Under the pieces are notes generated by a model that was given only the letters and a program-made list of their open reading frames with translations, made no database searches and was not told the DNA's origin. From NCBI GenBank assembly GCA_910592005.1, contig CAJVPP010004127.1, forward strand, positions 1 through 10,058: DNA of 10,058 nucleotides, written 5' to 3'. The DNA is from Funneliformis mosseae (lineage: Eukaryota; Glomeromycota; Glomeromycetes; Glomerales; Glomeraceae). This document shows, piece by piece, positions 1-7,470 of this stretch (positions are counted from its first letter, which is position 1; each line of letters opens with the position of its first letter). The position numbers and the translations under genes were made by a program.

Positions 1-77
1 TTTTAAATATTTTTTTTTATAAATAAGTTTTAAAAATTTAATATATTATACTATAAAGATATAGGTATTGTTTATAA
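1..77 (+). repeat. Exact 77-base direct repeat, copy 1
   Basis: All 77 bases are identical to 5395-5471, in the same orientation and 5,394 bases away. The match ends at base 78 (A here, T at 5472). It cannot be followed upstream because the window starts here. The repeat is AT-rich, with a run of nine T near its start and the distinctive segment ctataaagatataggtattg at its end. It contains no gene. It may be the edge of a dispersed repeat, a recent segmental copy, or an assembly branch point. Confidence 0.95.
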
Positions 78-635
78 ATTTGCCTAAAAAAGAAAATTTT
101 CATCAAAATAGATTCTTTTTACATAATTTTATAGATATACAGTATATATCCTATTGAAAATGTTAAAAATAAAGAGCAAATCAAGTATTACTTACAAATT
201 TAACAAATCTTATTTGATTCCTTAGATTTCTTATTGAATATTGAACTATATATACTCATATTAAAAGAAATTATTTCAAATTCTATTTTTTATTTTTTGA
301 GAAGAATCTTTTCTTTTTACAATTCAACTGATATTTTAGTTTATACTATTAATCTTCTTATATTTTCATTTTATGATCAAATATAAATTCTAAAATATGT
401 TAAAAAAAAAGACTTAAGGTATTTATATCAAAATGAAGAAAGAATGTGATAGATACTAAGTTTCTAATATTTTACATTATACTTCTAAGGTTACTAATTC
501 TTAAAAAATTTAGATCATCTCAACTTTAAAATTAGTTTATTTTATTTAGACTTTTTAACAGATATTGATAATATTATTTGAATTTTTTATTAAAGATAAA
601 TCATTAGATATAAATAGAATTTTATTGGAGATAAG
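78..635. other. AT-rich non-coding stretch, no gene seen
   Basis: This stretch is A/T-dominated with many homopolymers and stops in all frames. I see no open frame of useful length, no RNA gene and no internal repeat that could be defended. It separates the 77-base repeat from the tandem duplication at 636. Confidence 0.6.
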
Positions 636-1105
636 TTCTGGTGATTAGTTAATTCAAATAAGTAAAATAAAATCATAAGAAATAATTATAATTTTTGTTT
701 TTTGATTTTACTTTTATTTTTTTAATATTTATATAATTTCAACTTAAAATCTAATAAATCTTGCAATAGTATTATATTGTTAAAAAAAATGGAAAAAGTG
801 GATGTGTGATACAGGATGATAAATATTATTCATATAATTTCATAATATTTTATATCTTATTCAGTATCAAATTCTGATGATTAGTCAATCTAAATGGATG
901 AAATAAATTATAAGAAATAATTGTAATTTTTGTTTTTAGGTTTTACTTTTATTTTTTAATATTTGTATAATTTCAACTTAAAATCTAATAAAGCTTGTAA
1001 CAGTATTACATTGTTAAAAAAAATTGAAAAAGTGAATGCATGATATAGAATGATAAATATTATTTATGTGATTTCATGACATTTTAAATCTTACTAGTAT
1101 TACTA
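636..1105 (+). repeat. Two-copy tandem duplication, period about 235
   Basis: Copy 1 (636-871) and copy 2 (872 to about 1105) can be aligned along their length. Both begin ttctg(g/a)tgattagt. Both carry ataagaaataatt, then a stretch ending tataatttcaacttaaaat, then a run of A followed by ttgaaaaagtg or a close variant, and end with gataaatattatt. The starts are 236 bases apart and an internal anchor (741 against 975) is 234 apart, so small indels lie in the T-runs. Divergence is clear, so the duplication is not recent. There is no coding potential. A third copy was not found on either side. Confidence 0.85.
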
Positions 1106-1252
1106 ACAAATTTTTCATCATCATGTGATTATAGAAATATTTATCACCTCATATTACACCCTCCATATTTTCTATTTTCATAAGTATTCTAGGAACAAAG
1201 AATTTTTTGGGATGCAAAATCATATTTAACACTTGACGAACACAATGTTATC

Positions 1253-1538
1253 CATAAAAAATGGTAGTCAGATTTTATTTGCCAGGTATTTATTATTAGG
1301 TTTAGTATTAAAGTTAGGGTTTGGATTAGAATTAGGTTTAAAGTAGAATTAGGATTAGTTTAAGGGGTTAGCAAATTTGTCACATTGCGTCACATCCCAG
1401 CCGTTCTTCAATTTACTAAAGTATTCTGGGGACTTGGAAATTATTTTGAGAGAAAAAAAATGCTAATTGTCACAATTATATGTCACCCCAATAAGTATAT
1501 GTGACCCGGCAAATAAAATCCGGCTACCATTTTTTACG
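1253..1538. mobile_element. Inverted-repeat element, MITE-like
   Basis: The 35-base arms at 1253-1287 and 1504-1538 are reverse complements with 31 of 35 matches and no gap. The core shared motif is taaaaaatggtag, then gattttatttgcc. Arm-to-arm length is 286 bases, with no open frame inside, which fits a non-autonomous DNA element or foldback. No clear target-site duplication was found, so the true ends may lie further out. The four arm mismatches are all C/T or G/A transitions. The interior holds a TTAGG-rich, cytosine-free tract and then GTCAC-rich sequence. An inversion of a dispersed repeat fragment is the main alternative. Confidence 0.7.
1284..1371 (+). repeat. Cytosine-free degenerate TTAGG tract (telomere-like)
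   Basis: Not one C occurs on the plus strand over 88 bases. Inside it are many imperfect units of the form ttaggttta, ttagggttt, ggattag and aaggggttag. They resemble a decayed TTAGGG telomere-type array but with irregular spacing. It sits immediately inside the left arm of the inverted-repeat element. It could be an interstitial telomere-like remnant or a simple-sequence expansion specific to this element. The regular TTAGGG hexamer is present once, so a functional telomere is not indicated. Confidence 0.6.
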
Positions 1539-1680
1539 GGCGACGCTAGGGCTGTTTTTGACACCTTTATTCGTCACATGGTTAATTTCTTAATGCCGTA
1601 ATGCCGGCCAAACGTCACGTGGAGTGGAAAACCTGTTGGTAATACTGGGGTAAATACATTGCAGCAGGGGAATCCTGCAG
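1376..1680. repeat. CpG- and GTCAC-rich island, probable dispersed repeat fragment
   Basis: Base use changes abruptly here. CpG, CCGG and GCCGGC occur repeatedly while the surrounding kilobases are nearly CpG-free. The pentamer GTCAC occurs at 1379, 1389, 1469, 1482, 1573 and 1614, and as its complement GTGAC at 1501. The right arm of the inverted-repeat element (1504-1538) lies inside this island. A minus-strand frame stays open from about 1765 down to a TGA at 1574-1576 but has no usable start codon. I believe this class of sequence is a high-copy repeat, but copy number cannot be seen from one window. Confidence 0.5.
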
Positions 1681-1795
1681 AGAATTTCACAAAATTTATT
1701 TTTACTAAATCAAAAATCTCAAAAATAGTATGATTAATTATAATTGTTATTTTATTTTAATTATTATTTCGTTTTATTTGTTATTTTCTCTGTAT

Positions 1796-2008
1796 TCATA
1801 ATATTGTAAAAAAAACCTCAAAAGTCCGAATTTTATTGAGAAAAGAATGGTAGACGAAAGAGACTTTCGAAATTTTATAATTAAATAAAACTTCTATCCT
1901 TACAACATTTTCAAACCTTCGTGTCTTCATGATGAATTGACTGTAATAATCAACTGCACAAGAGAATCGTATTAATAACGTTGCATAAATCTTTCTTAGA
2001 ACGGCCAT
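1796..2008 (-). CDS. Small hypothetical protein, 70 codons, doubtful
   Basis: This product is not recognised. The frame starts at ATG 2008 with MAVLRKIYATLLIRFSCAV, a basic and hydrophobic start that could be a short membrane or targeting segment. It continues through a more polar, R/K-rich stretch (residues 28-37) to an AT-rich tail. The first 35 codons use GC-containing codons and look more gene-like than the rest. A good donor-like GTAAGG lies at 1903-1898, directly after codon 35. A TTCTCTGCAG acceptor-like site ends at 1675. Joining them keeps phase and gives 54 residues ending in SPAAMYLPQYYQQVFHST, inside the CpG-rich repeat island. That two-exon form is speculative, and no CTAAC branch point is seen. 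A TATAAATA box lies upstream on this strand at 2080-2073. It is divergent from the gene at 2445. It could equally be a chance frame. Confidence 0.25.
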   Translation of the reverse strand: MAVLRKIYATLLIRFSCAVDYYSQFIMKTRRFENVVRIEVLFNYKISKVSFVYHSFLNKIRTFEVFFTIL

Positions 2009-2444
2009 TAGTTAGATTTAAATCCTTGCTGGGCTGGTTAATCTGTTTCGGTTCAATGGGATGATAATGTTGTATTTATATGATTTAAATTCGGTATTTA
2101 TTCACATTGTATTTGCGAGATAATACTTGATCAAAATTAATTCACATGCATGAATTACGGTACGGTATGCTTGACATATAATATTGACCTCAAATTTATG
2201 TTAAAGTTTCTCATCAATGAAATTTAAAATAAATTTTCATGATCCCCGGCAAAATATGACCTCATTTTTATACGTATAAATAATGTAAGGTCTGCAATAA
2301 AGTACTACAATGCTGAAGTTACATTTACATAAAATAACATTTTAAAGTCGAAATATGTTTATCATAGTGATATAAAAAAAATAATAATAAATGAAGAACA
2401 AAAAAAAGAAATATCTTTAATATTAAAACTTAGTTAAGCAAATT
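2009..2444. promoter_or_regulatory. Divergent intergenic region with paired TATAAATA boxes
   Basis: This stretch separates the minus-strand frame ending at 2008 from the plus-strand ATG at 2445. A plus-strand TATAAATA is at 2275-2282, 163 bases before that ATG. The same octamer on the minus strand is at 2080-2073, about 65 bases before the other start. Sequence is richer in GC than the flanks and includes a small inverted repeat (2139-2156, aattca-catgca-tgaatt) and a doubled acggtacggt. In DNA this AT-rich, TATAAATA is expected by chance about once in every few such regions, so the boxes are suggestive only. Confidence 0.3.
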
Positions 2445-2852
2445 ATGGATTTTCAAAAACCTAGATCTTCCCGTTTCTTGTTCAATGAGGTTACTATTAG
2501 AATTGCTGATTGCGCTATTGTAGATAAAAAGTTCTTTGCATTAGCATTTGAGGCATTGAAGCGGAAAGAGAAGAATCATATAATGTACGACTCCTTTCTC
2601 CATTTTCTTGATATGATATTGGATATTCACCTTAAATTAGAAATTTGTTGTTGCGTCATCATACGATATATGCGTGAGAAATTCGTTGGTATCAACCATA
2701 ATTCGGGAATGCTTGTTGGGATCCAAATGCCCTCTCGTGACATAATATATACGTTGTTAATCAATATTGCTAACCTATATTCAGTAATAAGAATATATTC
2801 TGCCATTTTTTTTTTATCTACGAAGATCTTCTTGATGGGATGGAAAAGATGA
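2445..2852 (+). CDS. Hypothetical protein, 135 codons, best gene candidate
   Basis: No family is recognised. This is the longest open frame and has coding-like codon use with GC-containing codons in an AT-rich setting. The start has a favourable context, with A at -3 and G at +4. Residues 1-66 are mixed charged and hydrophobic, with a basic run around 38-45 (KRKEKNH). A CCC triplet is at 68-70. Residues about 99-133 are strongly hydrophobic and could be a membrane segment or translated intron. Supporting the second reading, CTAAC (2770-2774) followed by tattcag ending at 2784 is a typical fungal branch point and acceptor. A GTGAG donor lies at 2674. That intron would be 111 bases, a multiple of three, so the frame survives splicing and yields 98 residues. 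Another donor, GTATCA at 2689, also preserves the frame. A partner gene may lie divergently at 2008. Confidence 0.45.
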   Translation: MDFQKPRSSRFLFNEVTIRIADCAIVDKKFFALAFEALKRKEKNHIMYDSFLHFLDMILDIHLKLEICCCVIIRYMREKFVGINHNSGMLVGIQMPSRDIIYTLLINIANLYSVIRIYSAIFFLSTKIFLMGWKR

Positions 2853-4106
2853 AATGAACGAATTTGATTTTTTTTTTTTAAAAAAAATCTTCCAAATGAA
2901 TTTCATTTTTATACATGAATCATGTAATACGAATATGATGAATAAAATAATACATACATGACATGTATCACATTCCACAGCTCCTTTGGATATATTCATA
3001 TAAATGAGTTGCATTGTTCATAAATTCAAAACGTTTCAAATTGGAAAAGGAATTTCTAGGTTTGGTCTATATTTTTTGGTTGGGCATCCAACTTGGACGA
3101 TAAAAGAATAAAAAACAAAGTACCCGAGAATGTGGAAGATTAAAAAAATAATTATAAGCACTTATCGTCAAATGGAAATTAATGAAGTTCTTTAAATAAA
3201 TGAACCATTTAATGCAGGCTGTTCGGTATCAAAAAGTAAATAAAAATAAAAAAGAAAATATTAAAACTTAATTTATCCTTATTCAGGTTTTTAACCAAGA
3301 ATAAAAACGCGCCAATTTATGTTTATGTTACAAGGCGAAAAACCAAATTTTAAATGACAGAAATACTAAAATTAGTGTGATAAGAATCGGTATCACGAAT
3401 TTTAACCGTGAATAAATCCTCCGTTTAAAACAATACTCGAGAATTTATGATTGATCAGCTTTGAACTGAACCCACCCGAACCAGTAAAAAGTATTTTCTT
3501 AAGAAAAAAAGAAAATTTTTTAAACGAATAAAATAATACATCAAGTATATGGAACTTTATTAAACAAAGAATACGTAGTTTATCAGAATCCACTCTAACA
3601 AAATTCGCCTGTTGTTTTTATTAAAAGAAAATGTTTCGTGAAAATTTGATATCATAATACAATGGTCAAACTCGAACAACCAATCAAATCATAATAAAAT
3701 GGAAATAAATAAGGTTTTAAAAAAAGTAAATCATCGAAAATAAACAAATGTACAGATTAATTGAATGAAAACAAAAAAGGAAAATTAAACAAGGAATATG
3801 ATATGCAAGTCTTTGTTTTTGACGTTACATCTAATAAATCTTATAAGACAAAATAATACAATAATTATAACATTTTACATCATACAGTGATTTCTAAATT
3901 TATGAAATATGCTTCAAATATTAAAAAATAAATAAAAATTAATAAAAAAAAATAAAAAACGTCGTCGATCATATAAATTTAAATTTTTTCGTACCACAAT
4001 AATTCTTAAACGCTATAGGCTCTTTTCAAAAATACTAATAAATTTGTAATGTATAATTACGGTAACTTAACGTTCCAGTACTACAAATTTAGATAAAAAT
4101 TAAAAA
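2853..4106. other. Intergenic DNA, no convincing gene
   Basis: AT-rich but with scattered CpG and more complex words than the stretches after 4650. Minus-strand open frames of 66 codons (2814-3014) and 63 codons (3402-3593) exist, but both are rich in F, I, L and K from AT-rich DNA, and the first overlaps the end of the frame at 2445. I regard both as chance. A perfect 6-base inverted repeat (gtgata, 8-base loop, tatcac) lies at 3377-3396. The minus strand near 3463-3486 reads ggttcgggtgggttcag, which recalls degenerate GGGTTC-type simple repeats. Nothing else is assigned. Confidence 0.5.
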
Positions 4107-4291
4107 ATGGCTGATGTGGCTAGTAAAATTAAAATTCGAAAAATTTTCCGGTATTTATTAACTATTATTGTTGATCATTCAGTTAATAATTATGAAATCG
4201 CGATTATTATTTTTTGAAATCGAAAAAGAATTTCCTGAGTATCCATTATTGATGCCTTTTGAATGTTACCATCCACAAACATAATAGAAGA
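4107..4291 (+). pseudogene. Possible broken coding fragment, unrecognised
   Basis: An ATG at 4107 opens 36 codons (MADVASKIKIRKIFRYLL, then a short hydrophobic stretch) to a TGA at 4215-4217. The stop falls just after a run of T. Shifting frame at that run continues with FEIEKEFPEYPLLMPFECYH to stops near 4290. A frameshift in a T homopolymer between two protein-like pieces would explain this, but both pieces are short and no family is recognised. It lies just upstream of the clearer remnant at 4324 and may belong to the same decayed element. Chance is a serious alternative. Confidence 0.25.
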
Positions 4292-4323
4292 AATTTTTTA
4301 ATTTTATCTTGTAAAGTTTGAAA

Positions 4324-4643
4324 ATGAGTGACAATAATTCAAACACTATTCAGCCATCTAATGCGAATTATTACAAGCCAACTTGTACTATCAAGTGAAT
4401 AATAAAAACTGAATGATGAAGAAATTATCAATGATGGATTTATTGATTAAGAAATAATTGAAGAAACGATTGATGAGAGCGAACTTGAGGACTCAAGTTA
4501 TGCTACTGAATTCTGATCACATTCTGATACTAATAACTCCTGATATACTAGCTGTAAATTGAAAATCATATAAAACTAATAAAACAAAATACTGTGCAAG
4601 TGCAGTCATTAAATTTGGAAGAAACAAATCAGGAAACAAGTAA
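4324..4643 (+). pseudogene. Decayed protein-coding remnant, acidic then basic, probably from a transposon
   Basis: Three protein-like blocks follow one another in three different frames. Block 1 (4324-4398) starts at an ATG, reads MSDNNSNTIQPSNANYYKP and ends at a TGA after 24 codons. Block 2 (about 4409-4540) is strongly acidic, with about 14 D/E in 33 residues, including IDESELEDSSYATE. It is broken by TAA at 4448 and TGA at 4514 and 4541. Block 3 (4563-4643) is basic, includes YCASAVIKFGRNKSGNK and stops with TAA at 4641. At least two frameshifts and three internal stops show it is not functional. An acidic leader followed by a basic segment occurs at the N-terminus of some fungal DNA transposase ORFs (hAT type with a BED finger), but no catalytic or zinc-binding residues are visible. 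The family is therefore only a guess. Confidence 0.5.
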
Positions 4644-4650
4644 AATCTAA

Positions 4651-5394
4651 GTTTTTTAGCCTTAAAACAAAACATACTAATAAAAGAAAGAAGTATATTG
4701 TATTTTAATTATTAATTATAATTTATTTTATTTTAAATATATAATCTTTGATGAATTTAAAAAAAATAAAAAACATTCATTAATTGTGAAAAAATTGTTA
4801 AATCAAAAGAATTTACATAAATTGATTGAATAAAAAAATTTGATAAAAAGATCGAAGAGAAGACAAAAAAGAGAAAGCAAATGAAATTAAAATAAAGCAA
4901 AAAAATTAAATTATGAAAATTAAAAATAAAGATAAGAATTCAAATAATATAAATTATGAATTATAAAAATTGAACTAAAATATAAGTTTAAAATATAGAT
5001 ATTAAAAATAATAATGATAAAATAATTAAAAAATGTTTAAAAATTTTATATTATAATTTTCAGTAATATAAAAAAAGATTTATATTTAATTTAACAGATT
5101 TTTTTTTTTGAAGTTTTAATAATATATAGTATAATTTCTTTTTTCTTTATTATTTACAGAAACTTTGTTTCCTTATTATGCAGTAATTGTATAATACCTA
5201 ATTAATACTAAATAAAGTAATAATTATATATTATTATATAGTTACTTTACAGTTATTACATATTAAAAAAATCAAGTTTTTGCAAAATAAATACAAAATA
5301 TTATTTATTTTAAATAGTTTAAATTAAAATAGTTTAAATTAAAAGTTAAACCATTAATATTTGTTATGTTAAAGAAATATTAATAATAAATAAA
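4651..5394. other. Nearly pure A/T stretch, no gene
   Basis: Stops are dense in all six frames. At about 4847-4935 the plus strand is purine-biased (GAAGAGAAGACAAAAAAGAG and similar), resembling the low-complexity tract at 9023-9360. A short tandem duplication of aaatagtttaaatta occurs near 5312-5342. No RNA gene or regulatory signal can be supported. Confidence 0.6.
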
Positions 5395-5471
5395 TTTTAA
5401 ATATTTTTTTTTATAAATAAGTTTTAAAAATTTAATATATTATACTATAAAGATATAGGTATTGTTTATAA
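5395..5471 (+). repeat. Exact 77-base direct repeat, copy 2
   Basis: Identical over all 77 bases to window positions 1-77, in the same orientation. Downstream sequence diverges at once (atatatat here, against aatttgcc after copy 1). The upstream side cannot be compared because copy 1 begins at the window edge. No open frame, target duplication or inverted partner accompanies it. Confidence 0.95.
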
Positions 5472-5970
5472 TATATATATATTTATTAAGAAATTAAATA
5501 TATAAGATCTTATTAAAAACTTGCATATATTAAATATAAGTAATTATAATAATAACTCATTAATATTAAAAATTTATATATTATAGAGAATAAATTATAT
5601 TAATGTAATAAAAAAATTATTAACCAGTTTTTTAAATTAAATAGTTATAAGAATTATAATTTATCTATAATACTAAAATTACAAATTTAACAATAATATT
5701 TTTTATCTTTTTTGCTATTATTTTCTATTAATTTTTAAATGAATGTAATAATTATTATTATTATAGTAATATAGTATATAAATTAAATTAATAAATTACT
5801 ATTATCATTATAATAAGATAGTATTAATCTATTATAAATATTTATTAATACAGATTTTTTATTCTTATTAAAACTCAATTTAAAAATTATATTATAAGTA
5901 ATTATTATTAAAAACTTAATATTTAAATCTAAAGTATTAATAATAATGAATGAAAAAAATAAAATTATGA
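5472..5970. other. Nearly pure A/T stretch, no gene
   Basis: Low-complexity DNA made of taataatta-type words. No open frame, RNA or defensible repeat was seen. It ends abruptly where the Tc1/pogo-like end motif and the more complex island begin. Confidence 0.6.
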
Positions 5971-5994
5971 TATACAGTTAGACCTCTATATAAT
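5971..5994 (+). mobile_element. Tc1/mariner/pogo-like terminal motif, first copy
   Basis: The segment tatacagttagacctctat followed by ataat matches 8781-8804 at 21 of 24 positions. The CAGTT(A)xxCCTCxATATAA pattern next to a TA dinucleotide is typical of terminal inverted repeats of Tc1/mariner-superfamily (pogo/Tigger) elements, which insert at TA. Here it stands at the left edge of a compositionally distinct island. No matching pogo-type inverted end was found in the window. Confidence 0.45.
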
Positions 5995-6879
5995 TATATC
6001 CTATATTTATTTTTACCATTAATGTGCGATAGTTAGAGAGTTAGTAGAAGGCATATCTTAAGTAAAACAAGTGTTATTTTACATTAAGTAACTTCTTTAA
6101 ATCTCTGATCCCATTTAAGAAGTATGGTAATCTGCCTAGAAGCACATTCTGTACAGTTACTACCTAGTATAGACTATCTTGCAATGAGTTATCCCTATGT
6201 TACAAAGCTTATTAGACCTTATTGGGTACTATTACCTTTGAATAGAGGGCTCACTTCAACCATAGAGCTTATCAGGTCCTATTATTACTAATCTAATTTA
6301 TAGAGTTTTATCCTATTAATGACTATCGAGACCATAGGATCAGATCCTTTATATAGATGATGATTTTGTATCTATAGTGTAAAATTCACCTAGAAATCGA
6401 ACTCAGCCTCTAATTCTAGTGATAATTTGATTTGGAAGGTACTGCGATATGCAATGCAATCTATTATTACCTTAGACACTTTCACTCTCTTGCAGTGAAT
6501 CTAAATCTATTAATTACTGGTTAATCACTTTCTTATTTGTATAAGAGCCCTGAATTTGAAGATGTGAGACAGTATCCATTATAGACCTATTAGCGAATGC
6601 TAGGTTTCTATTGATTCTAGCTTCATTTATATTTACATGTTCTTCAAATCCAGTATTTAGGCATGACTAATATCAGTTAATAGATCGATCAATCAATATC
6701 TAATGTTTATTAGTCAAAACACTCACGTGTTCAGTTACATATGAAATTCTTATAAAAATTATCTAATTTTATGCCTCAGCTGAGGTCTAAACTTGTGACT
6801 ATTGCAGTGTAACTTATAATAAGATTCGTATTTTATAGATTAAGCTAGGATCACTAATACCTATCCCTTAAACTGTAGA
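5973..6879. other. Compositionally distinct island, possible decayed element body
   Basis: Sampled lines have about 35% GC, while the flanks are near 10%. The island starts at the pogo-like motif tacagttagacc and ends at cccttaaactgta, whose reverse complement begins tacagttt. It therefore has TACAGTT at both ends facing inward, as in a Tc1/mariner element with TA targets, although the shared end is only 7 bases. All six frames contain frequent stops, so it encodes nothing intact. The longest protein-like run I found is on the minus strand around 6410-6100 and carries about a dozen stops in 150 codons, no better than chance. A perfect 12-base palindrome cctcagctgagg lies at 6774-6785. CpG is scarce, and TA, CTAT and TAG words are abundant, as expected after long C-to-T decay. 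Its origin is not recognised. Confidence 0.4.
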
Positions 6880-7470
6880 GTAAGCAAATTTGCCTGTAAA
6901 CATAAAAAAAAAGTATTAATTTTTTAATAAAAAATAAAATATTAATGTTAATAATATAATTATTATATAAAAAATATAGTTTAATATATATTTTATCAAC
7001 TTTATTAGAAGAAATTTAAGTTTATTAAGAAGTTTTTTAAATAATTCAATTTTTATAATTAAGTTTTGAAAAATTTATTATAATAATTTTTTAAAAATTT
7101 TCTTAAAATTCATATATTTATGAATTAATTGAATCACTTTACTATTAATATAAATCATAAAATTCTTAGTAAATTATAAAAACTGTAATAATTAAAGTTA
7201 TTCTTCATAATAAATTTTATAATATTCTATTATTATTAATATTGTTAATATTAAATGTTAATAAGTTGGTCAAATTTTTAGTTTATAAGTATCCTTTAAA
7301 TTATTTATTATATAATTAAAAATAAAATTTACTATAATATTATATATATTTATAAAATTAATTTTAAAAAAAAAAAATTTTAAAAATTTTAATTTTTCAT
7401 AAAAGTAAATCAGAAGAAAATTTATAATAAATAAGCAGGCAAATTTACCTGTGAATCTCTACAGTTTAAG
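6867..7470. repeat. 604-base inverted-repeat unit with A/T interior
   Basis: The left arm 6867-6896 and right arm 7436-7470 are reverse complements. They share a perfect 14-base outer block (cttaaactgtagag) and a perfect 11-base inner block (aaatttgcctg), with about 5 bases missing from the left arm between the blocks. The interior is almost pure A/T with no open frame. This may be a MITE. Alternatively, the two ctacagtttaag ends may face outward and belong to separate neighbouring insertions. No target-site duplication is obvious for the first reading. The inner block is itself close to a palindrome (gcaaatttgc). Confidence 0.55.

Noticed and set aside
2010..2095. tRNA-like words (gggctggttaatctg and ggttcaatggg)
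   Set aside because: The A-box-like and B-box-like words are too close together and no acceptor stem pairs. The reverse strand also fails.
2244..2252. cccggcaaa near 2245 as another arm of the 1253-1538 element
   Set aside because: The match to the arm is only about 9 bases and does not extend.
2814..3014. Minus-strand 66-codon open frame
   Set aside because: It overlaps the end of the better frame at 2445-2852. Its composition (I, F, K, S) is what AT-rich DNA gives by chance, and no motif is present.
3307..3315. acgcgccaa resembling an MBF/E2F cell-cycle box
   Set aside because: It is a single short word with no gene placed to use it.
3377..3396. Perfect 6-base stem with 8-base loop as a terminator or operator
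   Set aside because: There is no T-run, no adjacent gene, and such stems are common by chance. It is noted only as part of the intergenic stretch.
3402..3593. Minus-strand 63-codon open frame
   Set aside because: Hydrophobic and lysine-rich, as expected of random AT-rich DNA, with poly-F and poly-K runs from homopolymers and no neighbours or signals to support it.
6206..6296. Possible 60-base tandem repeat (agcttattagacc and agcttatcaggtcc)
   Set aside because: Only the first few bases match exactly, and the rest of the unit does not align beyond chance.
6377..6412. T-loop-like gagttcgatttct on the minus strand
   Set aside because: The flanking stem pairs poorly, and no A box or acceptor stem lies at the right distance.
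6100..6480. Minus-strand protein-like reading across the island
   Set aside because: About a dozen stops in about 150 codons is the rate expected of non-coding DNA of this composition, and no family is recognised.
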